This document shows positions 6,335 to 14,623 of a stretch of 26,772 bases of DNA, in pieces. Under the pieces are notes generated by a model. That model saw only the letters and a list, made by a program, of their open reading frames with translations, ran no database searches and had not been told where the DNA came from. The stretch spans positions 1-26,772 of the forward strand of contig CAILUB010000009.1 in NCBI GenBank assembly GCA_903837305.1, in the 5' to 3' direction. This DNA comes from an uncultured Cytophagaceae bacterium (lineage in GTDB: Bacteria; Bacteroidota; Bacteroidia; Cytophagales; Spirosomataceae). The first letter of the stretch is position 1; each line of letters starts with the position of its first letter. Position numbers and translations under genes: made by a program.

Positions 6335-7587
6335 TCTTCTATAACCTCCGGTTTTTCTGGGAAAAAGTCGACTATAAAATAGAGCCCTACCCAAGTCCAA
6401 AAAGGAAAGGCTCCCATAGGCCCTTCTAGAAATACATCAAAGCTACCATTCAACCAAAAAGTAAACAGCACACATGAAATCATCAGTTGCTGGTCCGTAA
6501 GTTTACGTTTAAACATGGGCTTGAATAGGCAGAATAACCAATAAGCCCACAAGAGAAACAGGGGCCACCCAAAACGAGCCAACATCGTTAAATTAAAATT
6601 ATGAGGCGATCTTAGATCTTCAGAATCAGTCGTAATTATATCGCTTTCGGCTAAACTCATCCCTAACCCCTTCCCTTGCAAAACAAATTCAGGACTCACG
6701 CTATAGTCTAAAATATTAGCCCACCAGACCAATCTCCATATTTTATTGTCTTCTAAGGTTACATCCTTACCTACCCCAAAAATAGACCCCACATTCTCCA
6801 CCACTTGCTCTAATCCTACTTTTCTTCCCTGAAAATTATCCTTCACTTTAATCGAAGCATACAACGGGAGTACAATAAGAAGTATAATGGGTAGAAAGCG
6901 AACATATTGTTTTAACTGCCTCCTTACAAACTCTTGTTTCGTAAAATAGGCAAACAAACCAAGCCCAATTAAATAGGAGAGCATACCGGAGCGCGAATAG
7001 GCCGTAATGATCAAGAGATTCAATAAAATCGCCACAGCTAACGTTACCTGAAAACGAATCGATCGATGGTTCAAGTAGAGTATCAACACCAAAGTCGAAA
7101 TCAACAAGTGCACTCCCATATCTCCATATTTATAGAGCGCAAAAGGAACGGTACCGAAGAGAATAAAATTCTCAAAGAATTCGGAGAAATTTTGGAAATA
7201 AAAGTTTAGAAAGGCGAAAAATGGAAACCAGGTGTAGATCAAGATGATGTAGCCCCACAATTGTGCGCGCAAATCCTTGAACAGAAACACGAAGAAGGCA
7301 AACCAGGCATATTGAATAACGAAAGAATCACGAATTACATCAAAAATTGGATAGGCTCGTACTCCCCATCCTATATAGGCAACCGAAATCACCAGAAAAA
7401 AGACCAAAATCTTTGTCCTCTTATCCCATCCAAAAGCATAATTTTTTCGAGTTAAAAACAAGACGACAAATCCTCCCACCCAAATGGCCTCTGCCAAAAA
7501 ACTATAGGCAATTCCCTTGTTAAAGAACACATACAGTGCCATAACAAAGAAATATGCCTGCAAATACAGCTTTTTAACGGCGTCCAT
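6331..7587 (-). CDS. O-antigen ligase/polymerase-like membrane protein (Wzy/WaaL type)
   Basis: The product is an integral membrane protein of 418 residues with about ten hydrophobic segments. Segment SRSGMLSYLIGLG and a large loop with LQGKGLGMSLAESD and then RSPHNFNLTMLARFGWP fit the O-antigen ligase/polymerase (Wzy_C) family; the HN of SPHN corresponds to the conserved loop histidine. Wzy and WaaL cannot be told apart by simple motifs, so it may polymerise repeat units or transfer the glycan to an acceptor. The ATG at 7587 gives MDAVKKLYLQAYF and a 14-bp overlap with the preceding wzi gene, which is more plausible than the earlier in-frame start at 7671. It is probably translated in the same operon as the two upstream wzi genes. 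Confidence 0.82.
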   Translation of the reverse strand: MDAVKKLYLQAYFFVMALYVFFNKGIAYSFLAEAIWVGGFVVLFLTRKNYAFGWDKRTKILVFFLVISVAYIGWGVRAYPIFDVIRDSFVIQYAWFAFFVFLFKDLRAQLWGYIILIYTWFPFFAFLNFYFQNFSEFFENFILFGTVPFALYKYGDMGVHLLISTLVLILYLNHRSIRFQVTLAVAILLNLLIITAYSRSGMLSYLIGLGLFAYFTKQEFVRRQLKQYVRFLPIILLIVLPLYASIKVKDNFQGRKVGLEQVVENVGSIFGVGKDVTLEDNKIWRLVWWANILDYSVSPEFVLQGKGLGMSLAESDIITTDSEDLRSPHNFNLTMLARFGWPLFLLWAYWLFCLFKPMFKRKLTDQQLMISCVLFTFWLNGSFDVFLEGPMGAFPFWTWVGLYFIVDFFPEKPEVIED

Positions 7588-9211
7588 TGATCTCGTATTT
7601 AAGCGAAACTTGCCATTGCAGGTTCCTATAATCTGATTTAGTAGAGGAATCTGACCAATCTGCAATTTCATCTTCTATCCGAACCCACATGTAATTATTT
7701 ACAGATGTTTGCAGATAAGAGGCTCCTAGTAATAGGTTTTTTGTAATCCCTATTTGTGCCTCGACTCCTGTCATTAAATTGACCCAATAACGGTTCTCAT
7801 AACCACTTCCGTAATATTGATACACATAGAAATCATTATTCTTTGCCACACGTTCCGCGTGCAGACGAATCAAACTGCGGCCTCGGTGAAAGCTCAAATG
7901 AATCGTTTGGCTATTAGACCCGGGACCTATAGATGCACCGAGCAATTTCGCGTTTTGGGTATATCCCTGGCGAACTTGTGTACTTGTGTACCAGCTATTT
8001 CGAAGCGGTTCTCCACCCGGTTGCGTATTATCGATGACAAGTCCTGGATCCATCAATTGCAATTGCGTAAATTCGATACCTAATTGTAAATAGGATTTCT
8101 TCTTTTTGCCCAAAGGAAATAACTTCCGTCCACCTAGTACAAAACCCGTCTTCGTAGAATCCCCAAAGAAACTGGCTGGCCCCACCACTTTATCAGGCTG
8201 ACCTAATTCAGCATAGAATTCCGCATGATCCTTAGGCAAGGCAAAACGGAATAAGAAGGCGCCTAATTGCATTCTAGGGTTTTCTACAAAAGGTTTCCCT
8301 GGCTTAGGATCTTCAGCTGTAAAGTAATTTTGTTGCGCAAACGAATAGCCTAAGTAGAAATTAGGTACCCACTTAGGCTGCCAGTTCACTACAAAAGCCT
8401 TTAAAATACGCTGGGAATTATTCTTACTTTCAATTCCACCTGCCCAAATAGGCCTAAAGTTCTTATCCTCAGGAGAAAGCAAATCAGAATTCTCTAACAT
8501 TCCAATGATCCCTTTGCCCTCAAAAGATCCGATGGGCGTTTTTATAGGCTTGCGATTTTGGATAAAGTAATGTAAAAATCCCGCTGCCTCATTCGTTAAA
8601 ACCAAGCTATTTCTAAATCCTGGTCCCCACCAATTGTTCTCTGTTGAAACACCCACGGCCACATTACCTAATCGCAAGGCAACGCGCGATTGACCCGGGA
8701 AAAATGTCTTTAACGCGTCGGTACCAAAGTGACTATAATGATCGATATTATTGTTAATGATAAAAAAAACGCGCGTCCAATAATTCCCATCCTGCGGATT
8801 CCCTGCGAATGGAACGGTGGGTAAATTCTCTGCATTTACCCATTCCGGCTGTAAGTTTACATCTAGAAGTTTCCAAGTAAAATGTACCCCCAAACTCCAA
8901 CGGCGCTGAAAACCCACTGCCGGATACATCGTTCCTTGGTTAAAACCGAGTGGCATTTTATCGTTGTTTAGGTTAGTATAGCGAAGAGAGATTCCTTGTA
9001 GCTTAAACTGATCAGACACCGAGGACTCTAACTCTTGCAATCGGGAAGTCGAACGAATCATAAAGGATTGATTCTCGTATTTCGACGAATCTTTCCCATT
9101 CATTAATTGCGCATTTCGTTGCAGATCCTGCAGACTGATATCATCGAGTAAAGTCGTCTGAGCGAAGACCGAGCAAGAGAGCAATAAGAGGCCTAGAACG
9201 TACTTTACCAT
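7574..9211 (-). CDS. Wzi-family capsule assembly outer-membrane protein
   Basis: This is the second of three Wzi-like proteins (545 residues). It has a signal peptide MVKYVLGLLLLSCSVFAQ and the family hallmark ENNWWGPGFRNSLVLTNEAA around residues 192-211, followed by FLHYFIQNRKPIKTPIG, matching the same region of its paralogues (F.H....N..KP.KT..G). Many aromatic-rich alternating strands suggest an outer-membrane barrel. It starts 7 bp inside the end of the preceding wzi gene and overlaps the following ligase-like gene by 14 bp, so the three form one translationally coupled unit. The barrel is somewhat longer than E. coli Wzi. Its particular role beside the paralogues is unknown. Confidence 0.88.
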   Translation of the reverse strand: MVKYVLGLLLLSCSVFAQTTLLDDISLQDLQRNAQLMNGKDSSKYENQSFMIRSTSRLQELESSVSDQFKLQGISLRYTNLNNDKMPLGFNQGTMYPAVGFQRRWSLGVHFTWKLLDVNLQPEWVNAENLPTVPFAGNPQDGNYWTRVFFIINNNIDHYSHFGTDALKTFFPGQSRVALRLGNVAVGVSTENNWWGPGFRNSLVLTNEAAGFLHYFIQNRKPIKTPIGSFEGKGIIGMLENSDLLSPEDKNFRPIWAGGIESKNNSQRILKAFVVNWQPKWVPNFYLGYSFAQQNYFTAEDPKPGKPFVENPRMQLGAFLFRFALPKDHAEFYAELGQPDKVVGPASFFGDSTKTGFVLGGRKLFPLGKKKKSYLQLGIEFTQLQLMDPGLVIDNTQPGGEPLRNSWYTSTQVRQGYTQNAKLLGASIGPGSNSQTIHLSFHRGRSLIRLHAERVAKNNDFYVYQYYGSGYENRYWVNLMTGVEAQIGITKNLLLGASYLQTSVNNYMWVRIEDEIADWSDSSTKSDYRNLQWQVSLKYEINGRR

Positions 9212-10773
9212 AAGAAAATCGTATTAATGAAGGCGTAGACATTCGATTTCGAATGATCCTTTTCCCATAAATAATTGTTGGAATTCACCCACTTTACATC
9301 CGCCGTAAAAAAGAGCTTTTTATAGCGATAACCGCCTTGCAGTCCAAAGGCATAATCATCCCATTTCGTATTTCGAGTCGCCACTGCATTCCCTCCCGTT
9401 ACGGTTGTAGGTCGATTTGCCACGTGTTGAAAAGTGAATCCTAGCTTCGTCCAACCCTGGTTCCAACTGACCGCAATGGATTGAGCATCGTTTCCGTGCC
9501 CTACCCCGTTAGCGATGATCTGGTTGTTATTCGTAAAACCCTCATACACTTGACCATGTTCATACCAGTTTCCCGCCCCACGCATTAAATAGGATGGGGT
9601 TTCAGACATCTTAGTAGCCTCCGCTTGCAAGGAAATAAAAGTACGTGCATTTAGCGGATGAAGCTTTTTAAATCCGACTACCCAGGCAGCCGAATGTGAC
9701 ATGTCGAGCATTAAATCACGCAGGTTTTGTTTGGCATCATTGTAGCCAAATTCCGCGTAGACTTCTGCGTGATTTTTCGGCATTAACCAGCGGGTGGAAA
9801 TACTCAATATTTGGTCTTTACTGAGTGTATCATCATTATAATCGCTCTTGAATAGATTATTCAAGACCGGCAAATAGGTGTTCATGAATTTCGCGTTAGG
9901 CAGTGGCACCTCGTAGTTTTGAAAAGCACGAGAGACTGAAAAAAAGACGTTCTTCATAAACCGAGGCTGATACGTCAGGATGATTCCGTTGTATTGGCGG
10001 TTCTTAGGATTAAAGGATAAATCGCGTTTCTTCAAGGCATTGTTTTCAAAGCCCTGCAAGGAATCTCTTGTCATACGTCCTAAAATCAATTGAAATTCAA
10101 TGGATCCGATGGGAGTTTTCAAGGGACGAGTTGTGTTCAAACTATAGTGCTGAAATCCAGCTGCATTATTCGTCATTAAGAGCGATGAATAGTGCCCAGG
10201 ACCCCACCATAAATTCTGGTTCGATACCCCCAGCGAAATTCCACCTGCTTCTAACCGGACGGAAGATTGACCTAAACTTACTCTATTCAAGGAGGGATTT
10301 ACCTGACCCCAAGCCTCATTTGTATCGTAATCGGAAGAGCCCGTATGTACGAACTCCGGTTTAAACTGCACATGTAAAATACTAAATCGGGCAAAAAAGC
10401 CGGCACTCGCCTGCATTTGGTAACCAGTAGAATTAGACATCGCTTGATCATTCCAACCATAAGGGCGAGTGGTATTCAATTTTTGTGTCAGGGAGGCTGG
10501 CAATAAAAGAACTTGAAATAGCCCCTTCTTATAGCTTTTTATAGAGTCATTTGCTGCAGGATCGATTAAACGGTACAAATCTTGCATACTTTGCTTCCCC
10601 GTAGAATAAAAGGGTCTGGCCAGCATCGACTGATTCGCGTCCACTTTACCCAATAATTGCAGATTCCGGACTTGCTCATCGATGTCAGAAAATCCGACCG
10701 GGATGGCGTTTTGGGCCCATACAGGTACCCCAAACAAATACAAAACGAAACAAAGCGACAGCAAATACTTCAT
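9205..10773 (-). CDS. Wzi-family capsule assembly outer-membrane protein
   Basis: This third Wzi-like protein (522 residues from the chosen start) heads the minus-strand wzi-wzi-ligase unit. The signal peptide is MKYLLSLCFVLYLFGVPVWA, followed by QNAIPVGFSDIDEQVRNLQL, close to the mature N-terminus of the paralogue at 3362 (IPVGFPDYSEERLRNQQL). The hallmark NLWWGPGHYSSLLMTNNAA is at about 187-205. The longer frame up to 10824 would add an odd hydrophobic extension, so the ATG at 10773 is preferred; it sits 3 bases after a -7 motif. It most resembles the gene at 3362, which suggests duplication before the ligase-like and initiating-transferase genes came to separate them. Confidence 0.88.
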   Translation of the reverse strand: MKYLLSLCFVLYLFGVPVWAQNAIPVGFSDIDEQVRNLQLLGKVDANQSMLARPFYSTGKQSMQDLYRLIDPAANDSIKSYKKGLFQVLLLPASLTQKLNTTRPYGWNDQAMSNSTGYQMQASAGFFARFSILHVQFKPEFVHTGSSDYDTNEAWGQVNPSLNRVSLGQSSVRLEAGGISLGVSNQNLWWGPGHYSSLLMTNNAAGFQHYSLNTTRPLKTPIGSIEFQLILGRMTRDSLQGFENNALKKRDLSFNPKNRQYNGIILTYQPRFMKNVFFSVSRAFQNYEVPLPNAKFMNTYLPVLNNLFKSDYNDDTLSKDQILSISTRWLMPKNHAEVYAEFGYNDAKQNLRDLMLDMSHSAAWVVGFKKLHPLNARTFISLQAEATKMSETPSYLMRGAGNWYEHGQVYEGFTNNNQIIANGVGHGNDAQSIAVSWNQGWTKLGFTFQHVANRPTTVTGGNAVATRNTKWDDYAFGLQGGYRYKKLFFTADVKWVNSNNYLWEKDHSKSNVYAFINTIFLW

Positions 10774-10776
10774 AAA

Positions 10777-10784
10777 CAAAGTTA
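10777..10784 (-). promoter_or_regulatory. Candidate -7 element abutting the wzi start
   Basis: On the minus strand TAACTTTG ends three bases (TTT) before the ATG at 10773. A TTTTTG sequence lies upstream with a 19-base spacer, close to the canonical -33 spacing. This is the best-formed promoter of the set, and its placement implies a leaderless mRNA. Confidence 0.5.
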
Positions 10785-10829
10785 GGAATAATCCGGTGGT
10801 GAACAAAAAGGGGGGAAATGCCAAAAAAC

Positions 10830-10879
10830 AAAGTGTGCATCAGTAATATAAACTCTTGTATATTGGTAATGCACACTTT
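10830..10879. promoter_or_regulatory. Inverted-repeat operator upstream of the AbiE pair
   Basis: AAAGTGTGCAT (10830-10840) is repeated as its exact reverse complement ATGCACACTTT (10869-10879). Inside it, AATATA and TATATT extend the symmetry after a 4-base mismatch. The right half lies just upstream of the -7 motif at 10896, where a bound protein would block transcription of the toxin-antitoxin genes. AbiEi antitoxins are known to autoregulate by binding inverted repeats at their promoter, so this is the likely operator. Confidence 0.65.
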
Positions 10880-10895
10880 TCGAAATATTATTTCT

Positions 10896-10903
10896 TATAT
10901 TTG
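10896..10903 (+). promoter_or_regulatory. -7 element for the toxin-antitoxin operon
   Basis: TATATTTG matches TAnnTTTG and lies 15 bases before the ATG at 10919. No clear TTG is found at the normal -33 distance; that position is occupied by the right half of the inverted repeat. Confidence 0.5.
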
Positions 10904-10918
10904 TTAATTATAACAATT

Positions 10919-11551
10919 ATGAGAAACAGAATAAGCTTTCTGGCCTTCTTTGAACAAATGGAAGTCTTCCGTGTATTCAGCACGCAAGACATCTATAAAG
11001 CATTTCCACACTTCGACTCCAGACGTCTGGTGGAATGGCAAGCGAAAAATTACTTGCAAAAATTATCAAATAAGTGGTATTGTTTTACCAAAATGGAGCG
11101 TTCGGAATTCTCACAATTTAGGGTAGCGAATTTGCTATGCAAACCCTCTTACATCTCATTAGAGTCTGCTTTTGATTACTATGAATTGATTCCAGAGACT
11201 ACTTTTAGTACCACCTCAGTCACCACAAAAAAAACATCCCATTTTGAAAATGATCGAGGTAATTTCGCCTATCGATCTGCTAAGAATAGTCTCTTTTTTG
11301 GCTACAAAACAATCTATTCAAGCACTCAACCACTATTAATAGCGGAATTAGAAAAAGCTATTTTAGATTACCTGTATCTACATCCTGAAATCCAAACAGT
11401 GGCAGATATGGAAGCCCTTCGATTTAATGCCGATGTTTTAGCAGGAATAGATTTAGGAAAATTAATGTCATATTTGAGCCTATTTAAATCCCGTGCTTTG
11501 GAAAAAAGAGTGCAGGTATTTAAGCAAACCTACCACTATGCTCAGCTATAA
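10919..11551 (+). CDS. abiEi: AbiEi-type antitoxin (type IV toxin-antitoxin)
   Basis: The 210-residue protein has an N-terminal winged-helix-like part (about 1-60: STQDIYKAFPHFDSRRLVEW, then a YLQKLSNKWY wing) and a C-terminal domain with YISLESAFDYYELIPE, VTTKKT and PLLIAELEKAILDYLYLHPE, the pattern of AbiEi antitoxins. In AbiE systems this protein neutralises the AbiEii toxin without stable binding and represses its own promoter. The ATG at 10919 is chosen over the upstream frame start at 10856, because the extra residues would be read from the operator and promoter region. It overlaps the toxin gene by 14 bp. The family call rests on this pattern plus the neighbour and is good. Confidence 0.8.
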   Translation: MRNRISFLAFFEQMEVFRVFSTQDIYKAFPHFDSRRLVEWQAKNYLQKLSNKWYCFTKMERSEFSQFRVANLLCKPSYISLESAFDYYELIPETTFSTTSVTTKKTSHFENDRGNFAYRSAKNSLFFGYKTIYSSTQPLLIAELEKAILDYLYLHPEIQTVADMEALRFNADVLAGIDLGKLMSYLSLFKSRALEKRVQVFKQTYHYAQL

Positions 11552-12314
11552 TTCCATACAATCGACTTACCCGATTTCATTACATTCAAAAGGCAGATTT
11601 ATCATCCGGGAATACTTGCAATATAAACTTCTCGAGATAATCTATACGAGTATATTTGCTACCAAACTCATCTTTTTAGGTGGCACGAATTTGAGAATTG
11701 TGCATGGGAATCAGCGCTTCTCAGAGGATTTAGATTTTGATAACAAGGGAATGAGTACGAGTGAATTCGACGAACTCGCCGATCTAATCATACTAAAACT
11801 AAGCGCTGAGGGATATCAGGTAGAGATCAAAACGGTGTTTAAAGGCGCCTTTCATTGCTACATTCGCTTCCCGTCCGTGTTATTCAATTTGGGCATGTCA
11901 GGTCACTCGGAAGAAAAAATTTTACTTCAGTTAGATACCGAACCACAAAATTACGCATACGAGCCTAATTTAATCTTCTTGAACAAGTTTGACGTGTTTA
12001 CGCAGATTTTTACGACGCCATTAGAAACCCTATTAGCTCAGAAATATTATGCCGTTTTGAATCGTCCTAGAAATAAAGGGCGGGATTTTTACGATATTGT
12101 TTTTATTTTGTCCAAAATTAAGGAGCCTGACTACTCCTATTTAGAACAGAAACTGGGCATAAAGACCCCTGCACAATTAAAGGAAGCAATTTTGAGTCAT
12201 TGCTCTAACCTAAATATGAACGAAATGGCGAACGATGTCGCTCCTTTTTTATTTCAGCCCTCTGAAGTCATTCAAGTTCAAAATTTTCCCTCCTACCTTC
12301 GAAGCATTCTATGA
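11538..12314 (+). CDS. abiEii: AbiEii/AbiGii-type nucleotidyltransferase toxin
   Basis: The 258-residue protein shows the AbiEii nucleotidyltransferase motifs: GGTNLR (48-53) followed by RFSEDLDFD (60-68), with the metal-binding Asp pair, and later QKYYAVLNRPRNKGRDFYDI (168-187), corresponding to the conserved K...R.K.RD.YD motif. AbiEii toxins are nucleotide-dependent enzymes that block growth, in related cases by modifying tRNA, and can abort phage infection. The ATG at 11538, inside the antitoxin 3' end, gives the usual overlap; an earlier in-frame start at 11493 is less likely. Its stop overlaps the following glycosyltransferase start (ATGA), which is unusual for such a module. All key residues are intact, so it is probably active. 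Confidence 0.85.
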   Translation: MLSYNSIQSTYPISLHSKGRFIIREYLQYKLLEIIYTSIFATKLIFLGGTNLRIVHGNQRFSEDLDFDNKGMSTSEFDELADLIILKLSAEGYQVEIKTVFKGAFHCYIRFPSVLFNLGMSGHSEEKILLQLDTEPQNYAYEPNLIFLNKFDVFTQIFTTPLETLLAQKYYAVLNRPRNKGRDFYDIVFILSKIKEPDYSYLEQKLGIKTPAQLKEAILSHCSNLNMNEMANDVAPFLFQPSEVIQVQNFPSYLRSIL

Positions 12315-13201
12315 AACTCTCCGTCTCCATGATCACCTTCCAGGGTGCGGCTTATCTAAAGGCGCAAATGGATTCGATTTTAGACCAAAGTATTCCCGTT
12401 CAGGAAATTATCGTCTGTGATGATGGATCGACAGATGGCACAAGAGAGATTTTAGCCTCTTATGCTGCTGAATATCCACAAATTCAGCTCCATTTTAATG
12501 AAAAGAATCTAGGAACGGTAGCGAATTTGCAGCAATGCTTGCGAAAGACGACAGGGGATCTTATTTTCTTAGCGGATCAGGATGATGTTTGGTTACCTTC
12601 CAAAGTAGAAAAGACGCTGGCCTTTTTTCAAGAGAACCCCAGCGCAGACGCCGTTTTTAGCAACGCGGACATTATTAATGAGGTGGGGGGAAAAGTAAAA
12701 GATATGACCTTATGGGACATCATCGGTTTCCCGCATGACCAAGTTGAACTAAGCGATTTCGAGAGGCGCGTGGACAATGTAGTTACGGGTGCGGGATTAG
12801 CATTTAAGCGAGATCCTTCACTAATCGAAAAAGACATCCCACAGATGCCAGGATTATTGCACGATGGATGGATTGGACTCCATTTTGCAGCAAAAAATAC
12901 CCTCAAAGCAAACCCGGAGAAACTATTTCAGTACAGAAGCCACGCAAACCAGCAGGTGGGAGGAAAAATAAAAGAGAGACAAGCCTTACTAGACTTTAAC
13001 CTAGCCTTGTATGATGGGGTTCCCGTGATGAAAGATTTTGCTACCTGGAAAGCAGCGATGAAACGCCTGTATACGAATTTAGATTTGCCTTATATGGACA
13101 AGGCTAAAATTCAAGATCAAATCGATTTATACGCAGAATATGGGAAGACCTATTTCCAGCTACGCGCTAGTTTATACCTCTTTGTTAAAACGCTCCGCTA
13201 G
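12311..13201 (+). CDS. Family 2 glycosyltransferase
   Basis: The GT-A fold enzyme of 296 residues starts MKLSVSMITFQGAAYLKAQM and has the nucleotide-sugar motif DDGSTDGT (37-44) and the metal-binding DQDD with DVW (89-94). Downstream HDGWIGLHFAAK supplies the acceptor-side region. The LADQDDVW form is common in rhamnosyl- and related transferases of O-antigen and capsule loci, but donor and acceptor cannot be fixed. It probably adds one sugar of the repeat unit on the cytoplasmic face. It starts within the stop of the toxin gene (4-bp overlap), so its translation is likely coupled to the toxin-antitoxin operon. Its last 30 bp overlap the converging flippase gene. Confidence 0.9.
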   Translation: MKLSVSMITFQGAAYLKAQMDSILDQSIPVQEIIVCDDGSTDGTREILASYAAEYPQIQLHFNEKNLGTVANLQQCLRKTTGDLIFLADQDDVWLPSKVEKTLAFFQENPSADAVFSNADIINEVGGKVKDMTLWDIIGFPHDQVELSDFERRVDNVVTGAGLAFKRDPSLIEKDIPQMPGLLHDGWIGLHFAAKNTLKANPEKLFQYRSHANQQVGGKIKERQALLDFNLALYDGVPVMKDFATWKAAMKRLYTNLDLPYMDKAKIQDQIDLYAEYGKTYFQLRASLYLFVKTLR

Positions 13202-14623
13202 GCGATTCCATTGCGAACGGAAAACGGTATCCGGCAAGATCATCAGTTGCAAAACCACAAACCAAGCTAGCGAGAACACCCCTATCACCAGCAAACGCAA
13301 TAATAACGTAGGAACAAACAGCTTGAACAAAAACACGATTCCTAGGTAGGGGATCAGCCCCAACAATTGCTGAAAGAATACTTTCGTGTAATTCGATAGC
13401 GAAATCTCTTTTCGCGTAAAGAAGACAAAGGCAATACAAACGGCTAATTCCGTTAAGAGAATCGTTATGGCCGCCCCTTCTTCTTTCAGCGTAGGAACTA
13501 AAAGGAACGCCAGAATAATACTGATAAACATCCCGATCAGCGCGGAAATAAGAATGGATTTGTCCTTGCCAACGGCGCTGAGGATTTGGAAGCCAAAAAT
13601 CCCTGACATACTAATGATCAAGATCAATGGCGCCGTGATTTGCAGCGGCAAGATCGCGCGATCGAAGGCGGTTCCAAGTAATATATGAATGATCTCCGGC
13701 GCGCAGGTAACGATTCCTAAGACCAAAGGCATCGAAAGACTCACGAGCACGTAGAAACACTGTTTTACGAGTAAAACAAATGCCTCTTTCTCTCCTTTGT
13801 GGTATAAACTCACTAAACCAGGAAACATCGCGACCGAAATAGCACTCAAAACGCCAATGAATAATCGATTTAACTTCAAAGCCGAGGAATAATAACCCAC
13901 GCTTTCATTATCTGCCAGAAAGCCTAATAAGATCGTGTCGAGCGAGAAATAAACGGAGATCGTGAAGATGGTTAAAAACAACAAAGCCATCGGCTTGATG
14001 TGCTTCTTTAGTTCAAGGCGAGCGAAAGAAAGACTTGAAAAATCGAGCAAATCCCATAACCTTTTTCCATTGAATACGGCTAATATAACAGCTAATCCCA
14101 CTTGCATCCGGAAATAATTCACGTAATCATTTGTATTTCGAATGAACAAGAACACCGCTGCGATAAAGCAGAGGCGAATCACGAGGGAACGAATCGCGAT
14201 GAATTTGAATTGGTTCATTCCGCTGAAGAACCATTCTAATTGGAAGACTTGTAATATAAAATAAACTAGCGCCCAAGAGAAGAGGGATTTCTCTGTAGAC
14301 AGTTGTGGAACGGCGACTATAAAGACTAGGAAAACCAGACTTAGGAGTAAAGTTCCCAGCGCATTGATGATAAAGATTTCTGAGAAGGTCTTGGTTAAAA
14401 TGTTACGATCGCTAGCAGCTTTTGCTACTTCCCTAACCCCGTAAATCGGAATTCCCAGGGCGGCTAATAAAACAAAATACTTGGCAAAACTCTCCGCGAA
14501 ATTCAAGACTCCTACATGTTCTGGTCCTAGTGTACGCGCTAAATACGGGAACGTGATTAGCGGGAATAAGACCTGCGTAATCGCTAATAACACATTATAA
14601 AAGACATTTTTCCGGGTCTCCAT
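13172..14623 (-). CDS. Wzx-type polysaccharide flippase
   Basis: The 483-residue protein has about 12 to 14 hydrophobic segments and starts METRKNVFYNVLLAITQVLF, followed by PLITFPYLARTLGPEHVGVLNFAESF, the classical N-terminus of RfbX/Wzx flippases of the MOP superfamily. The later stretch VGYYSSALKLNRLFIGVLSA is also typical. It would move the lipid-linked repeat unit across the inner membrane. The start shares one base with the stop of the preceding gene (TAATG), so it is the last gene of the minus-strand operon that begins with the split exporter. The 3' end overlaps the converging GT2 gene by 30 bp. Confidence 0.92.
   Translation of the reverse strand: METRKNVFYNVLLAITQVLFPLITFPYLARTLGPEHVGVLNFAESFAKYFVLLAALGIPIYGVREVAKAASDRNILTKTFSEIFIINALGTLLLSLVFLVFIVAVPQLSTEKSLFSWALVYFILQVFQLEWFFSGMNQFKFIAIRSLVIRLCFIAAVFLFIRNTNDYVNYFRMQVGLAVILAVFNGKRLWDLLDFSSLSFARLELKKHIKPMALLFLTIFTISVYFSLDTILLGFLADNESVGYYSSALKLNRLFIGVLSAISVAMFPGLVSLYHKGEKEAFVLLVKQCFYVLVSLSMPLVLGIVTCAPEIIHILLGTAFDRAILPLQITAPLILIISMSGIFGFQILSAVGKDKSILISALIGMFISIILAFLLVPTLKEEGAAITILLTELAVCIAFVFFTRKEISLSNYTKVFFQQLLGLIPYLGIVFLFKLFVPTLLLRLLVIGVFSLAWFVVLQLMILPDTVFRSQWNRLAERFNKEV

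Noticed and set aside
7588..7671. Longer N-terminus of the ligase-like protein
   Set aside because: It would overlap the wzi coding sequence by almost 100 bp and adds a polar segment before the first membrane helix.
10774..10824. Longer N-terminus of the third Wzi protein
   Set aside because: It would put a second hydrophobic stretch before a complete signal peptide and cover the promoter motif.
10856..10918. Longer N-terminus of the antitoxin
   Set aside because: The extra residues would be encoded by the operator half-site and -7 motif, so the later ATG at 10919 is preferred.
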